From assembly GCF_030272615.1 (NCBI RefSeq), contig NC_081406.1:242344218-242408217 (forward strand): a stretch of DNA of 64,000 bases, given 5' to 3'. The first letter of the stretch is position 1. Every line of letters begins with the position of its first letter. The position numbers and the translations under genes were made by a program. This document shows, one piece after another, positions 12,490 to 23,489 of the stretch. The DNA comes from Cryptomeria japonica (lineage: Eukaryota; Streptophyta; Pinopsida; Cupressales; Cupressaceae). A model generated the notes under the pieces. That model saw only the letters and a list, made by a program, of their open reading frames with translations. It ran no database searches and was not told the DNA's origin.

Positions 12490-13190
12490 CAAATAATATT
12501 AATACCTTAATCTAACCACTAAATAAACTATACAATAAAATCAATTATTAATTTAATTAAACAATCATACTCACAAGATCACATGACAAGGGTTCTAACA
12601 ACCACAATGCATCGCAAGACAACTCTAACATGAATCAACTAATAAGGCGACCACTTAAGCCTTGAGTGTGTGAGGGAAACACATTCCATCTCCAACTTTC
12701 CATTGGGATAAAGACATGCTCATACCTATGAGACCAAGTGGAGTCAATGTTTGGTACCTACAATCTTGCACCACCACTAAATGCAATACAACATATATAC
12801 AACACATATAGATCCTAAATGACCGAGAAAGTCATAGATAATGGAAACTTCATATCATGCTCACAATTAGTAGTATGACATTGTCTCTAATCACAAAGAC
12901 ACTAGGAGACAATCACAAACATCGCAACATCAACTCAATCATCATAATCATGGAATAGGGTTAGCATAATCAAGATGCTATCATAACCTCATAATCAACA
13001 TAATCATTAAATGAATAGTGAGTGCGTCTAGATCACTACACATAAGTTTGATCAACATATTAGTCTAGGACATAGCTTCATCCACATAAATCATAATAAC
13101 TCCACTAATGTCAAAGAGACTATCAGAGCACAAATCTAAAAGTGTATATCACATCCTCTCATAAAGGATGGGTCAAGGAGAGGCAATACA

Positions 13191-13205
13191 TCCTCCCCCC
13201 ATAAA
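13191..13205 (-). other. Polypurine tract of the giant-LTR element
   Basis: The minus strand reads TTTTATGGGGGGAGGA immediately before the LTR start TGTATTGCC. This placement identifies the left copy as the 3' LTR and sets the element orientation. Confidence 0.65.
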
Positions 13206-13940
13206 ACTTGACTTACTCTTGGAAGTTGTAAGCTTAAAGTGAAGATGCACCCACACATTAATCTAAAACTTCTTTTGAACACAACCAAATCATATCTTTC
13301 CTATAAAACATTTACAAACAATATGCATGATCTACTTGCTAGAGGATTCATTAATCATTAAATTATTTAATGTCAAAATATTTCCTATCTCAAAGTAAGA
13401 TAATGACAACAAAATTTTCCTTACTATGCTTCAATTATTCAAGGTGAATTCATTACACAAGAGATAAAACAAGTCACAATACTCTTACTAATTACAATAA
13501 TCATGCTAAATTATTAAAATATTTTCAAGAAAACTTCATCTAACGATATTTTGTAAAATTAAAACTATAATTCTTGTCACTGAGTAGAATTTATACGAAA
13601 AAATCACAATAAGTCACACCATTTCAAGCATGGCAACACTCTTTTAAGATCTAGTTACATGCAATTAAGAAGACAATTGTACATTTTACACAACATCTTA
13701 CTCATAGGCACATCCTTATATTGTTAAAGAAGCTACATGTCTTGCACCTATATGAGGAAATTTTGAATAGCTTCCTTCAAGACCGAATAAAATCAAAAGA
13801 ATCTCACAATTACTAGAAATATTCTCAGTATTCAAACTTTTCAGTCTCTACCACACTTCTACTATGCTACTTTGATACAAACATTCAATGCATCATTCAT
13901 CTAATCAAATCATTCAAAGGCACTCTAATCCATTAATTAT

Positions 13941-13941
13941 A

Positions 13942-13989
<48 letters not shown>

Positions 13990-14136
13990 CACACACACAC
14001 ATATATATATGTATTTATATACATATATACCTACATATAGTATATATATACATATATATGTGTATATATGTATATATACATATATATACATACATATATA
14101 TACATTCATACACATACATATGTATATGTATGTATG

Positions 14137-14172
<36 letters not shown>

Positions 14173-14181
14173 TGTATGTAT
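13941..14181. repeat. Compound microsatellite (TG)n-(AC)n-(TA)n-(TATG)n
   Basis: A pure GT run (about 13945-13985) is followed by TATAC and an AC run, then irregular TATATACA repeats and a terminal TATG run to 14181. GT and AC runs facing each other are self-complementary. Confidence 0.95.
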
Positions 14182-15170
14182 AGGAACTCATTGAAGATAT
14201 GAAATCAACAATTCCTTTTTGCATTTATCTATCTCATATATTACAAATTCCTCAAATTCGAATGCATTTCTATCTAACTTTTCATAAGGTATAAGAAGTT
14301 ACCAATTCATTTTACTCTATACACATATTGTATTTACTCAACTAATATCAACATTATCTAATTGTTCACTAAGTCTAGTGCACATCTCTGTGGTATCCTC
14401 CCTTGTACACACTATTAGAGGTTCAAAATGAACATGATAAAGATATTACATTACACAAAACGAGGGCCACACAAACTCATTGTATAAAATGACCATTAAA
14501 GACAACAACGAAACAAGAGAAAGAAAGAAAAAGATAATCAAATCCAACATTAAATCATGAAAAGTTGTTGGTGAAATCAACAAGAAATAAAGTGTGACAA
14601 GTGCCACCAAAAAGAACAAAATGGATGAAGGAATACTTTATAAATCCAAAAATCAAATTAAATCCAATGGTGATAGCACAAATCACAAAATAAATCAAGG
14701 CAAAATATCCAACTTATCAAATCTACATCACTAGGTGACTAGTATTAGTCACACCAAAGGGGGTAACCGCTACACAACACTTGAGTATACAACACCCTGA
14801 ATGTGTTAAAGAGTGTGTGCTAGACATTTAAATCCATAAGTTTATTTATATATCTATATTCATTTTATCACTTTAATGCAATCCAGTCTTTTACGAAAGT
14901 CTAGGAAAATATTCTTTAGGAAGGATGACATATGCAAGGAGGAAATAAAATGCTCCATACACACAAGGATTATACTCGTGACATGATTAATATTCAATAA
15001 AAATGACCATATATACCAAGTTATAATAGAAATAGGTATCAAAATCACAACTAATCACTCAATGATGTACTGCAACATTCACCATTTCCCTTAATACACA
15101 ACATTTAGCATACAGATGATTACAATAGTTCACATGATATCATTAAACAATTTAATCAATCATATATATA

Positions 15171-18100
15171 AAAAAAAAAAAAGACATTAACTAATGCAAA
15201 AAAGTAACTATCATTACTCCAAATAATTAATTGACATCACATGAATGCATATAACATCATGAACATAACCATAACCATAACAATATATAATGCAAGTGTA
15301 AATAATATCATAACAATTATCATCTCAGTGCTTACATCTAATCTTTCATTCACCCATTCACTTTCTCTAGAGGGTATCTTAGCGTCACTACTTATTAGAA
15401 ACATCACAATAACACATCCATATCATGAAATCATTATCTTCCATTTCATTTAAGTTCTACTCGGTTACTTTCTTCCTATCTTGAGATTATGAGCTATCAA
15501 ATGCATATCTTCATACCCCATTAACTTTCTAAGTTCATTTTAAAGAACCAAATCAAATGTTTCCTAATCCCCATATCTTCCATTATTCATCTATCCCATC
15601 ATGAACCTATATATAACCATCCCCCACAAATAGAACTAGATTATTTCCTTAAGAATATCCATTGCACAATTCATCAAGATCAAAATCCATATACAAAAGC
15701 AAGATTATTATAGCAAGTATTAATCTTCTTTCCAATTAGGATTGCATGTTGCTAGATCAATTCAAAATTAATTTGATACAAAAATAATGAAAATAATCTA
15801 ATCATTCAATTACCTAATCTAGCATAAGATTACAAACTTAACATAATGAACATTCTTACAACATGAACCATACAATGAATACATCATCTTATTCCAATAC
15901 AAGATCATAGACTCTACATCATCTTGTCCTATTACATAAGAAAACATACCATAAGAATACATAATATCTCTTACATTTACAATGTCATCATGATACAATA
16001 TACTATCTCAACACCTAGGAATCAGCTCCGCATAATGAAGAATCATAGTGTCCATAAAAATATACAACTACCCATTCATTTCAATATTCAAAAGATAACT
16101 AACAATAAGGATAAACATCTTTCAAATCAAGGCATACAAGATCATTAACATAAGAAGTACCATCCACAAGATAAATCCATTTGTATCACTCAATCTTTTA
16201 ATTTCCTTCTAATCCAGAATTACATACACATTGCATATCCATTTACAGCAATCTCAACCAATACATCTCATTCTTAAATCAGCCTACTACAAGTCCTAAT
16301 TCATATGTTCACAAGATACTAATTACATAGTCTTCTTTACTATTACATCTTTCTCGAGATATGAAACACATGATATCAATTTCTATTACATGGATTATGC
16401 TCCAAAGATCCCTCCGCATAATGAGATAAGATATATCCATGACCGTGCATGCAAACATCCAATGAAGAACGTCCCAATGGAAGAAATCATCAAACCACCC
16501 GACCCTGTGGAACCAAATAGGAACCACCCACCATGCTAAGAGATGACATGGGGTTCCAACTTACACTCAAGACCTAGGCTGACACCTAACAACCAGGGGA
16601 TTCAACATGGCATCCACAAGATAACATCCCAGAAGAATGAATCAAATCACATCACGAGACTAATCAAGATCAATAAACTCTAAGAGGCATAATCAATAAT
16701 CAAAGCATAAGGATAATGGAGACATGTAGGGAAGTGTGTCATCAAATTCTATCCTCACAAAGAAGGGGCCACACCACACATTTATAGACATGTGGAGCCA
16801 TCTCAACCTATCAGCAACCAAGAGAGTTTGGCTTACTTCTCCAATGGTCATCCCAACCCCATCTCGAGTCTCTCCTCAAGGGCTATGAGTGGTGCATCAA
16901 AAAGCCAATTTCATTATCTTGATTAAGTGAATTCCTAATTACCCAAACCCAATAATGAATTATTAAGGTTATCACTTATAATTACATAGAAAAACTCTTC
17001 ATGTGGTCCCATGACAGGTCTAGACCCTAAGTATCATCTCTAAGATCCTCTTAGAAGCCTAATGCTCATGACCCTGGTCCTACACATGCAAGAGACCACT
17101 ATCCCTAACCATGGACCAATACCTTAGGGTATAACATAAACAAAATAACATCACATCAACATCTTGAAGGCTCTTTAAAGACATAAACACGGTCTTAGCA
17201 TTACCAATACAAACTGAAGCATAATATTAATCATATACCCAAATACAAGCAAGAGCCTTCACCAAATCAATACAACAATGGACCAAGGAAAATACATGAG
17301 ATCAATAGCTAATAAAAAATTAGTTTCATTCCTTAACAGTGTGGCATAATCATCACATTGGAGCTCTCATAACCTTTCCTCAACAACAAGACATTCTTCC
17401 TCTTGCTGGAGCTTTGTAACACATAAGAATAATCTTGAATGGCAAGCCATGAACCATCTTACTGGAGCACAAATCAAAAATAATATGAGAAAGAAAACAT
17501 CAAATGACATCTCTGAGAATCCAAACCAATCACATAAAGCCTCTGGTAAAAGCATAAAATCCAAAAAAGCATTTATACAAAGCAAAACTGACAAAATTGA
17601 CAACTTCGGGCAAATTAGTGCATCAAAAACCTAAAATGGTGCATTTGGGAGACATTTTAGCTTTCACATGACATGTTTTGGCATTTTGGGGCCATACTTT
17701 AGCATTTTGGTGCCAAACATTAGCGTTTTGGGTTTAGAAGGCAAAAATCAAAGGAAACAAACAATACAAGTGACGAAACTTCTCTAGTTCACACATAGGC
17801 CTGCAAAATTGATAAATAACTCTCCTCCAAGATGTGAGAGGACAAATTAGGACTACAAAAACAATAATTTGGATTCACAAGACCATACAAATGAGTTTCA
17901 ACATCCAAACTTTGAACCTCTTGCACATAAACTTACACCGAACACACTCAGATTGTACAGAATTGCACCAAACTCACGTAACAACATATGGGAATACCAT
18001 AGAGTATAAAGAAATACAAAAATGCAATAAAAAGTAAATTGAAAGCCTAATAGAACCACAAGGAAGGTAATTCATAATCCAAAAAGGAAAATGTAGAATA

Positions 18101-19622
18101 AATATTCTTGACTGCACCCAAAATTCTCAGTTTTCCAACCACATATATAAATAAACCTTTTCCCCAATACAAAATTAAACAACATAATGTCAAATAGCTA
18201 TCCCCATTAATCCCTAAAGACAATCTTTGAGAATACACAGAGAAAAAGAAATCAAAATGCAGAATAAGGACCGAGCTCCAACTTGGAAAGAATTGAAGTG
18301 ATGGCCCAAAAATTCGAAGTAAAACAACAATCCAATCCAAAACTCCAGCAATTCCAATCCAAGCTCATATAATAAAAAATCCAAAATCCTCAAGTAACAT
18401 TCTCAGAGATGCCAACCAGGGCAATGCACAACCAAAAACATTAAATAGAAAAATTAAATTAAAACTATAGAAAATCATCAACCAATCAAAATATTCTATA
18501 AAACTATATATTATACCTACCATGCTTGATTTCGAGGTAAATAATATAAAATAGTCTTATTTACTTACCCCCTCAAAATCAACCAATCAGATAAAAGGGT
18601 AGGTAATATTTATATTTTCTTAACTAACCATATAGTAGCAAGAGGGAATAATATTATTAACAATAATAGACTAATAATAAATCAAGTAAAACTATGTAAA
18701 CAAACTCCACAATAATTAAATAACAATAATTAAATAGAATCAAATAAATAATAAATCCTAATTAAACAATAAATAGATAATAAAGAATCAATTAAACGAT
18801 AAATCATCAAAACTATTTAAATTAAATAAATAGAATAACTAAAATAAAATAAAATAAACATTAGAATCCAATAAATAAATAACACCAAATAATAATAATA
18901 AATAAATAGTGAATCATGAAATAATATTAATACCTTAATCTAACCACTAAATAAACTATACAATAAAATCAATTATTAATTTAATTAAACAATCATACTC
19001 ACAAGATCACATGACAAGGTTCCCAACAACCACAATGCACCACAAGATAACTCTAACATGACTCAACTGACAAGGCGACCACTTAAGCCTAGAGTGTGTG
19101 AGGGAAACACATGTCATCTCCAACAACTTGCCATTGGGATAAACACACGCTCAGACCTATGAGACTAGGTGGAGTCAATGTCTAGTACTTACAATGTTGC
19201 ATCCACCACTCAACGCAATACAACATATATACAACACATATACATCATAAATGATCAAGCAAGTGATAGAGAATTGCAACATCATATCGTGCTCACAATG
19301 AGTGGTATGACATCATCTCTAATCGCGAAGACACTAGAAGACAATCATAAACATCGTAGCATAAAATCAATCATCATAATCATGGAATAGGGTTAGCATA
19401 ATCAAGATGCTATCATAGCCTCGTAAGCAATAGAATCATTACATGAATAATGAGTGCATCTAGATCACTACACATAAGTTTTATCAACATATTAGTCCAG
19501 GATATAACTTCATCCACATAAATTATAATAAATCCACTAATGTCAAAGAGACTATTAGAGAAAAAATCTAAAAGTGCATATCACATCTTCTCATAAAGGA
19601 TGGGTTAGGGAGAGGCACTACA
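15171..19622 (-). repeat. 5' giant LTR (second copy)
   Basis: 4.45 kb aligning base by base with 1431-5236 and 12495-13190. It ends GGGAGAGGCACTACA and is followed by the TSD TTGTT. It is uninterrupted, so it shows the ancestral state at the Copia-1 insertion site (near 18915). Its left edge is truncated at an A-rich run relative to TGTACTGCCCGCC in the other copy. No coding capacity. A high-GC-skew word GCATTTTGGGGCCATA near 17680 is shared with the first copy. Confidence 0.85.
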
Positions 19623-20460
19623 TTGTTTCAAAGAAAATAAAAAAAATTCTACCCCAGTATGCCCTAACAATGCTTAGGGTGTTAATATGCCCCCTCAAAA
19701 AATTGGTCAAAAAATTATGAAATTGAGACCAATTTAACGATGCCATGCTAGCAAGTAATAGTTTAAACTTTTGCATGATTTTGAGTCCATTTGATAGACC
19801 TACAAGTGTGTTAAATTTTAGGGGGTCCATTGCCATTTTGGAGGAAAAAACCCTAATTTTGGGTTGTAAACAGAAATTTCCCATCCTTCATTTGCTCATT
19901 CGCTTTATTTTGAGTCCATAGCTTTCCTAGTGATTTCCAAGATTTCTTGCATCTATTTGAGTACGATGGTTGGCTTCAAAGCGTGACTTCACCTATCTGA
20001 GTGGGTTTGATCATACTAGCGTCCACTTGGCACTAGAGGCATGGTGAATTTCCACAAAAAAGCTGCTCATTTTTTGCCTATTTGTCCAATTTTTCAAATT
20101 TTTGCCATAGACCAACTTTTTAAGCATTTCGCATAAGTAGATGAATATTTTTGCATACGTTTATATCATTTCGCATCAATGTTTACTATATCGCATGGGT
20201 GTAATTGTATCGCATTATTTTAAATGTGTTGCATCCAACTAGTATTTTTGCATAGGTCTTAACCTTTTTGCATGAGTTATAAATGTTGCACATTCATCCT
20301 AAATGCTTCACAAAATTAATTATTGTATCGCAAAAGTCATAAGTATGTCTCATGCATTTGTAATAATAATTTATATATTGCATTGTTGAAAATTTTATCG
20401 TGCAACTTATGATATCTAATATTTGGCCATTTTTCTCTACATGAGATTACCCGTGTTCTC
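19623..20460. other. Spacer upstream of the PMD-like pseudogene
   Basis: Unique-looking DNA between the giant element and the PMD-like remnant. No convincing coding region. It contains a purine/A-rich start (19628-19650) and, at about 20120-20340, a run of irregularly spaced TYGCAT words. It may hold the decayed promoter or 5' part of the pseudogene, but nothing shows that directly. Confidence 0.5.
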
Positions 20461-20741
20461 GGTACTAGGCAGAATAAGCCTAGTGAATTTGATCTTTGAA
20501 GTGAGTTACTTCCAGAGGACATTACATTGATTCACGAGGTTGGTCTCTATAATTTTCTTCACTTGCCTAAGGTTATGGCCAACATGGCCTTGATTACAAC
20601 TTTGATGGAGCGATGCCACTCAGAAACATGCTCATTTCATTTTTTGACTAGTGAGGCATCCATCACGCTTGAGGATGTCTAGCACATTCTTCACATCTTG
20701 ATACATGGTGAGAGGGCTATATATGATCACAGGGTAGGTGT
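20461..20741 (+). pseudogene. PMD-like (plant mobile domain) pseudogene, N-terminal fragment
   Basis: In the frame of 20515 the product reads PEDITLIHEVGLYNFLHLPK, then MERCHSETCSFHF and ASITLEDV. This matches the conserved core of the plant mobile domain family (PF10536-type), whose usual pattern is an ERW.PET..FH segment followed by E.TITLEDV. The family includes MAIL1/MAIN-like nuclear proteins and domains carried by some transposons. Stops at 20497-20499 (TGA) and 20680-20682 (TAG) break the frame. The frame reaches the insertion site of the giant solo LTR at 20741 and continues in phase at 31836. Host gene or transposon cargo cannot be decided here. Confidence 0.7.
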
Positions 20742-20983
20742 TGTAGTGTCCCTTCCTGACTCATCCTTATGGGAAGATGTAATAAACACTTCTAGATTTG
20801 TGCTCTGATAGTCTCTTTGATATTAGTGGATTTATTATGATTTATGTGGATGAAGCTATGTCCTGGACTAATAGGTTGATCATATTTACGTGTAGTGATC
20901 TAGATGCACTCATTATTCATGTATGGATTATATTGCTTATGAGGTTATGATGGCATCTTGATTATGATAACCCTATTCCATGA

Positions 20984-21083
20984 TTATGATGATGATTGAC
21001 TTGATGTTATGATGATTGTGATTGTCTTCTAGTGTCTTTGTTATAGGGACAATGTCATACCATCAAGTCAATCATCATCATAA
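20984..21083. repeat. 23-bp perfect inverted repeat at a deletion junction
   Basis: Arms at 20984-21006 and 21061-21083 are exact reverse complements (core TTGACTTGATG / CATCAAGTCAA), separated by 54 bp. The left arm is normal LTR sequence shared with the other giant LTRs; the right arm is extra and sits between LTR sequence ending GTCATAC and the Copia-2 LTR remnant. Confidence 0.9.
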
Positions 21084-21127
21084 ATAAAACCCTTACCAGT
21101 AACCAAAAAGCCTACTAGAATAAATCA
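21084..21127 (-). repeat. Copia-2 3' LTR remnant
   Basis: ACCCTTACCAGTAACCAAAA and the next bases match 27846-27890 inside the right-hand LTR. Only this internal piece survives; LTR start and end are both missing. The neighbouring 21128-21460 is 3' untranslated sequence with pyrimidine runs (CTCTCCCCCTTTGACATCA) that are purine tracts on the element strand. Confidence 0.7.
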
Positions 21128-21460
21128 AACTCCCCATAATGAAGTTTTGGACCAATAGACCAAACTCCTCCTGTGAAAGCTATCTCAGTTAAGCTCTGAT
21201 CTCTCCCCTTTGAATAACGTTACAGTTAAGATCATTTTTTCACATGTATCTCTCCCCCTTTGACATCAATGCCAGAAATCTGACATAAATATCAAAGATA
21301 AATCATAAATCCTCTGAACCACGCAGCTGGCTACTCACCCTGAGTAGTAGCACCACCACATAAATCTAGAATAAATAGTAGATCTGATAATGCATACCAA
21401 ACCGATGCCAATCAGCATCACTCAAGTCTCTACCAAAGGGGCGGAGACCCCCAATCTGTC

Positions 21461-22280
21461 TCAGGAGTACTCAAATGATTCCTTAGGTAAAGGTTTAGTA
21501 AAAATGTATGCAATCTTCTCTTTAGTGTTCACATAAACCAGTCTGACTTCATTTGCTTCCACCTTCTCCTTCAAAAAGTTGTACTTGATAGATATGTGCT
21601 TTGTTTTAGAATAAAATACAAAATTCTTTGATATGTCAATAGCAGCAGAGTTATCACAGTGAATAACTACCAGTTCATTACAGTCTACCCTTATATCCTT
21701 CAACATTTGCTTCATCCATAGGAATTGTGTATAGTTAGTAGTAGCAGTAACATACTCAACTTTGGCAGTAGATAAAGAAGTACATGACTACTTCTTGCTA
21801 ATCCATGAAATAAGTTTCTTTCCAAAAAATGAAAACTCCACTGGATGTGCTCTTCCGGTCATCAACATCTCCAGCCCAATCTGCATCTATATATGCACAT
21901 AGTGTAAAACCATCATTTTTAGGATACCACAAACCATATTCACTTGTTCCCTGTAAATACATGAAAATACTTTTCACCGCACTTTCATGATTCTCTCTGG
22001 GGTCACTCTGATATCTTGATACAATAGAAACTGCATTCATTATATCCAGTCTAGTTTGAGTCAAATATAACAAACCTCCAATCATAGATTTATACCTTGT
22101 AGGATTTATCAGAGCTGATACATCTTTCTTTGTTAATTTCTCACTTGTAACCATAGGGGTACCAACCGGTTTAGATTTTTCCATACCAAATTTCTTTAAC
22201 AACTGTCTAGCATACTTAGTTTGATAGATGAAAATACCTTGATCAGTTTGAGTAATCTACAAACCTAAGAAAATGTTTAT
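21461..22280 (-). pseudogene. Copia-2 RT C-terminus and RNase H
   Basis: This is the continuation of the RT at 23490-24213 beyond the inserted solo LTR. It reads GEINIFLGL, LLKKFGMEKSKPVGTPMVTS, then RNase H with YIDADWAGDVDDRKSTSSG, HCDNSAAIDI and TKHISIKYNFLKEKV. A frame break lies near 21800, between FWKETYFMD and the later part. The product ends FTKPLPKESFEYS. The first and third RNase H acidic positions (Asp in DADWAG and CDNS) are kept. Confidence 0.88.
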
Positions 22281-22285
22281 CTCCC

Positions 22286-23484
22286 TGTAAAGCGGAAAAT
22301 CGCGATCGAACCCTAAGTGCTCCCCCCACCACTCCAAGGAGAGAGAAAGGGGGTCACTAGGGTTGACGGTTTTCACTTAGGGGAGACTTTACATTCAAAA
22401 GAGGGGTTGAAACCCACAAGATCCAATCCCACACAATGCAAGATTGGATTCTAAATGAGTTTCAAGGGTTAAGACAGCAAGGCTACCCTCTTTTGTAAAG
22501 AATGTAGATAGAAGGATTGAGCTAGGAATGCATGTAAAGTGAGAAAGATTTTCTTATAAATAGAGATAGGAATATAGGATGAAGCTGCGGACCTGGAATT
22601 AGCAGTAAAATGTCGAGACGGCGCTATCCTGCAAATTTGAGCGAAAGTTGACGGGACGATGGCGCCCGGCGTGCACACGGTCCTCCGAAAAATCCGCGAA
22701 ACGAAGGGGGATCTGTTCGTCTCTGCACAAGGATTCCAGATCTTCAATTACAGCCGCGTACCTGCAACCTACACATAGAAAAGCGAAGACGATTGGGGGG
22801 TTAGGGATTAGGGGTTTGCCCTTAGGTCAAACCCCGGTTTTGGAATTAACCAAGAAGTGAGAATGTTGTAAATGTAAATGATTGTAATGTAAACAAGTAC
22901 TTGATACCTTGTTGTAAGAATGTTTGTATTCTTACATACGAAGGTGTAAATGTTGTTGTATGTGATCTCCTCTTCAATGGTTGAATCCTTGTCTTGAATG
23001 CAACACTTAGCCTTGAATGGAGACTTAGAATGATCAATTGCTTGAAGGAATGCTTGAATGCTTGAATGTTTGAATATCACTTCCGCCTTTTTTCCATCTT
23101 ACCAAAATGGGAGAGGAAATGTAGTTTATATACTTGCCAATTAGGGTTAAAAGACTGATTTTTCCGACCTTAGGCCGACCAGGAAAGATTATTTTCCAAT
23201 TTGCAAACTTAAAGACCCGAGACCCAAAAGAGACCGGGCCCAAAAATAGGGCTAGGGACCAGGGCACTGGGCGCCCTAGTCCTGAAGGACCAGGGCATTG
23301 GGCGCCATGGTCCCACCTCCAGGGACAGCAGGGTGCAAGGAGGATCAGGCCAGGGTGCTGAAAAATGCAGTTTTTGATGTCATGAACAAGTTTCGGGGTC
23401 TCCATTCAGGTTCGGTGTTGCGTCGCCATCGTGAAGACCCAAATGCGGTCTAAATTGCAAGTGTCACAATTTTAGGACGCTACA
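22286..23484 (-). repeat. 1.2-kb solo LTR inserted in the Copia-2 RT (TSD CTCCC)
   Basis: 1199 bp with TGTAAAGCGG and GGACGCTACA ends, flanked by CTCCC at 22281-22285 and 23485-23489. Removing it joins EMSMIGE to INIFLGL exactly. On the minus strand it begins TGTAGCGTCCTAAAATTG and is homologous to 30154-31357, which fixes its orientation. It is markedly more GC-rich than its surroundings around 22600-22800 and 23200-23350. No coding region. Lineage not identified. Confidence 0.9.
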
Positions 23485-23489
23485 CTCCC

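Larger units (their letters stand above)
1387..13190 (-). repeat. 3' giant LTR, interrupted by Copia-1
   Basis: The LTR consists of 1387-5236 plus 12495-13190, about 4.55 kb once Copia-1 and one TSD copy are removed. On the minus strand it starts TGTATTGCCTCTCC and ends GGCGGGCAGTACA. It aligns along its whole length with 15171-19622; by eye roughly nine bases in ten match near 1500-1600. It also aligns inverted with 20742-31830 and 33195-39107. No open frame in it resembles a protein. It has very AT-rich stretches near 5000-5230. Confidence 0.85.
13191..15170 (-). other. Non-coding interior of the giant-LTR element
   Basis: About 2 kb between the two giant LTRs. I find no gag, protease, integrase, RT or RNase H motif on either strand; the only longer frames are translations of the microsatellite at 13941-14181. 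There is no recognisable tRNA primer-binding site next to the right LTR. That LTR also lacks the terminal ~45 bp present in the left copy, so a deletion probably removed the LTR end and PBS. An A-rich run ends the interval at 15170-15182. Confidence 0.7.
1387..19622 (-). mobile_element. Giant-LTR, non-coding retrotransposon (LARD-like) with TSD TTGTT
   Basis: Two direct copies of one long sequence (1387-13190 and 15171-19622) flank about 2 kb of unrelated DNA. The outer flanks carry identical 5-bp duplications: TTGTT at 1382-1386 and 19623-19627. The termini are TGTACTGCC on the left and GCACTACA on the right. A polypurine tract (GGGGGGAGGA on the minus strand, 13191-13200) abuts the left copy, so the left copy is the 3' LTR and the element points to the minus strand. 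After removing the nested Copia-1 the left LTR is about 4.55 kb. No gag or pol is visible. Large LTRs around a short non-coding interior match the description of large retrotransposon derivatives (LARDs); lineage assignment is inference. Confidence 0.85.

Noticed and set aside
13933-14224. Several overlapping 60-80 codon open frames on both strands rich in Tyr, Ile, Val and Cys
   Set aside because: They are translations of the GT/TA microsatellite, where stop codons are absent by composition; no real protein is supported.
1387-19622. Ancient segmental duplication of a ~4.5-kb locus
   Set aside because: The perfect TTGTT duplication at the outer ends, TG...CA-type termini, the polypurine tract beside the left copy, and TSD-bounded single copies elsewhere fit an LTR element better.
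22469-23405. Open frames on both strands in the GC-rich segment, including a Pro/Gly-rich one
   Set aside because: Within a TSD-bounded solo LTR; overlapping frames in opposite directions reflect GC-rich composition and lack of stops.
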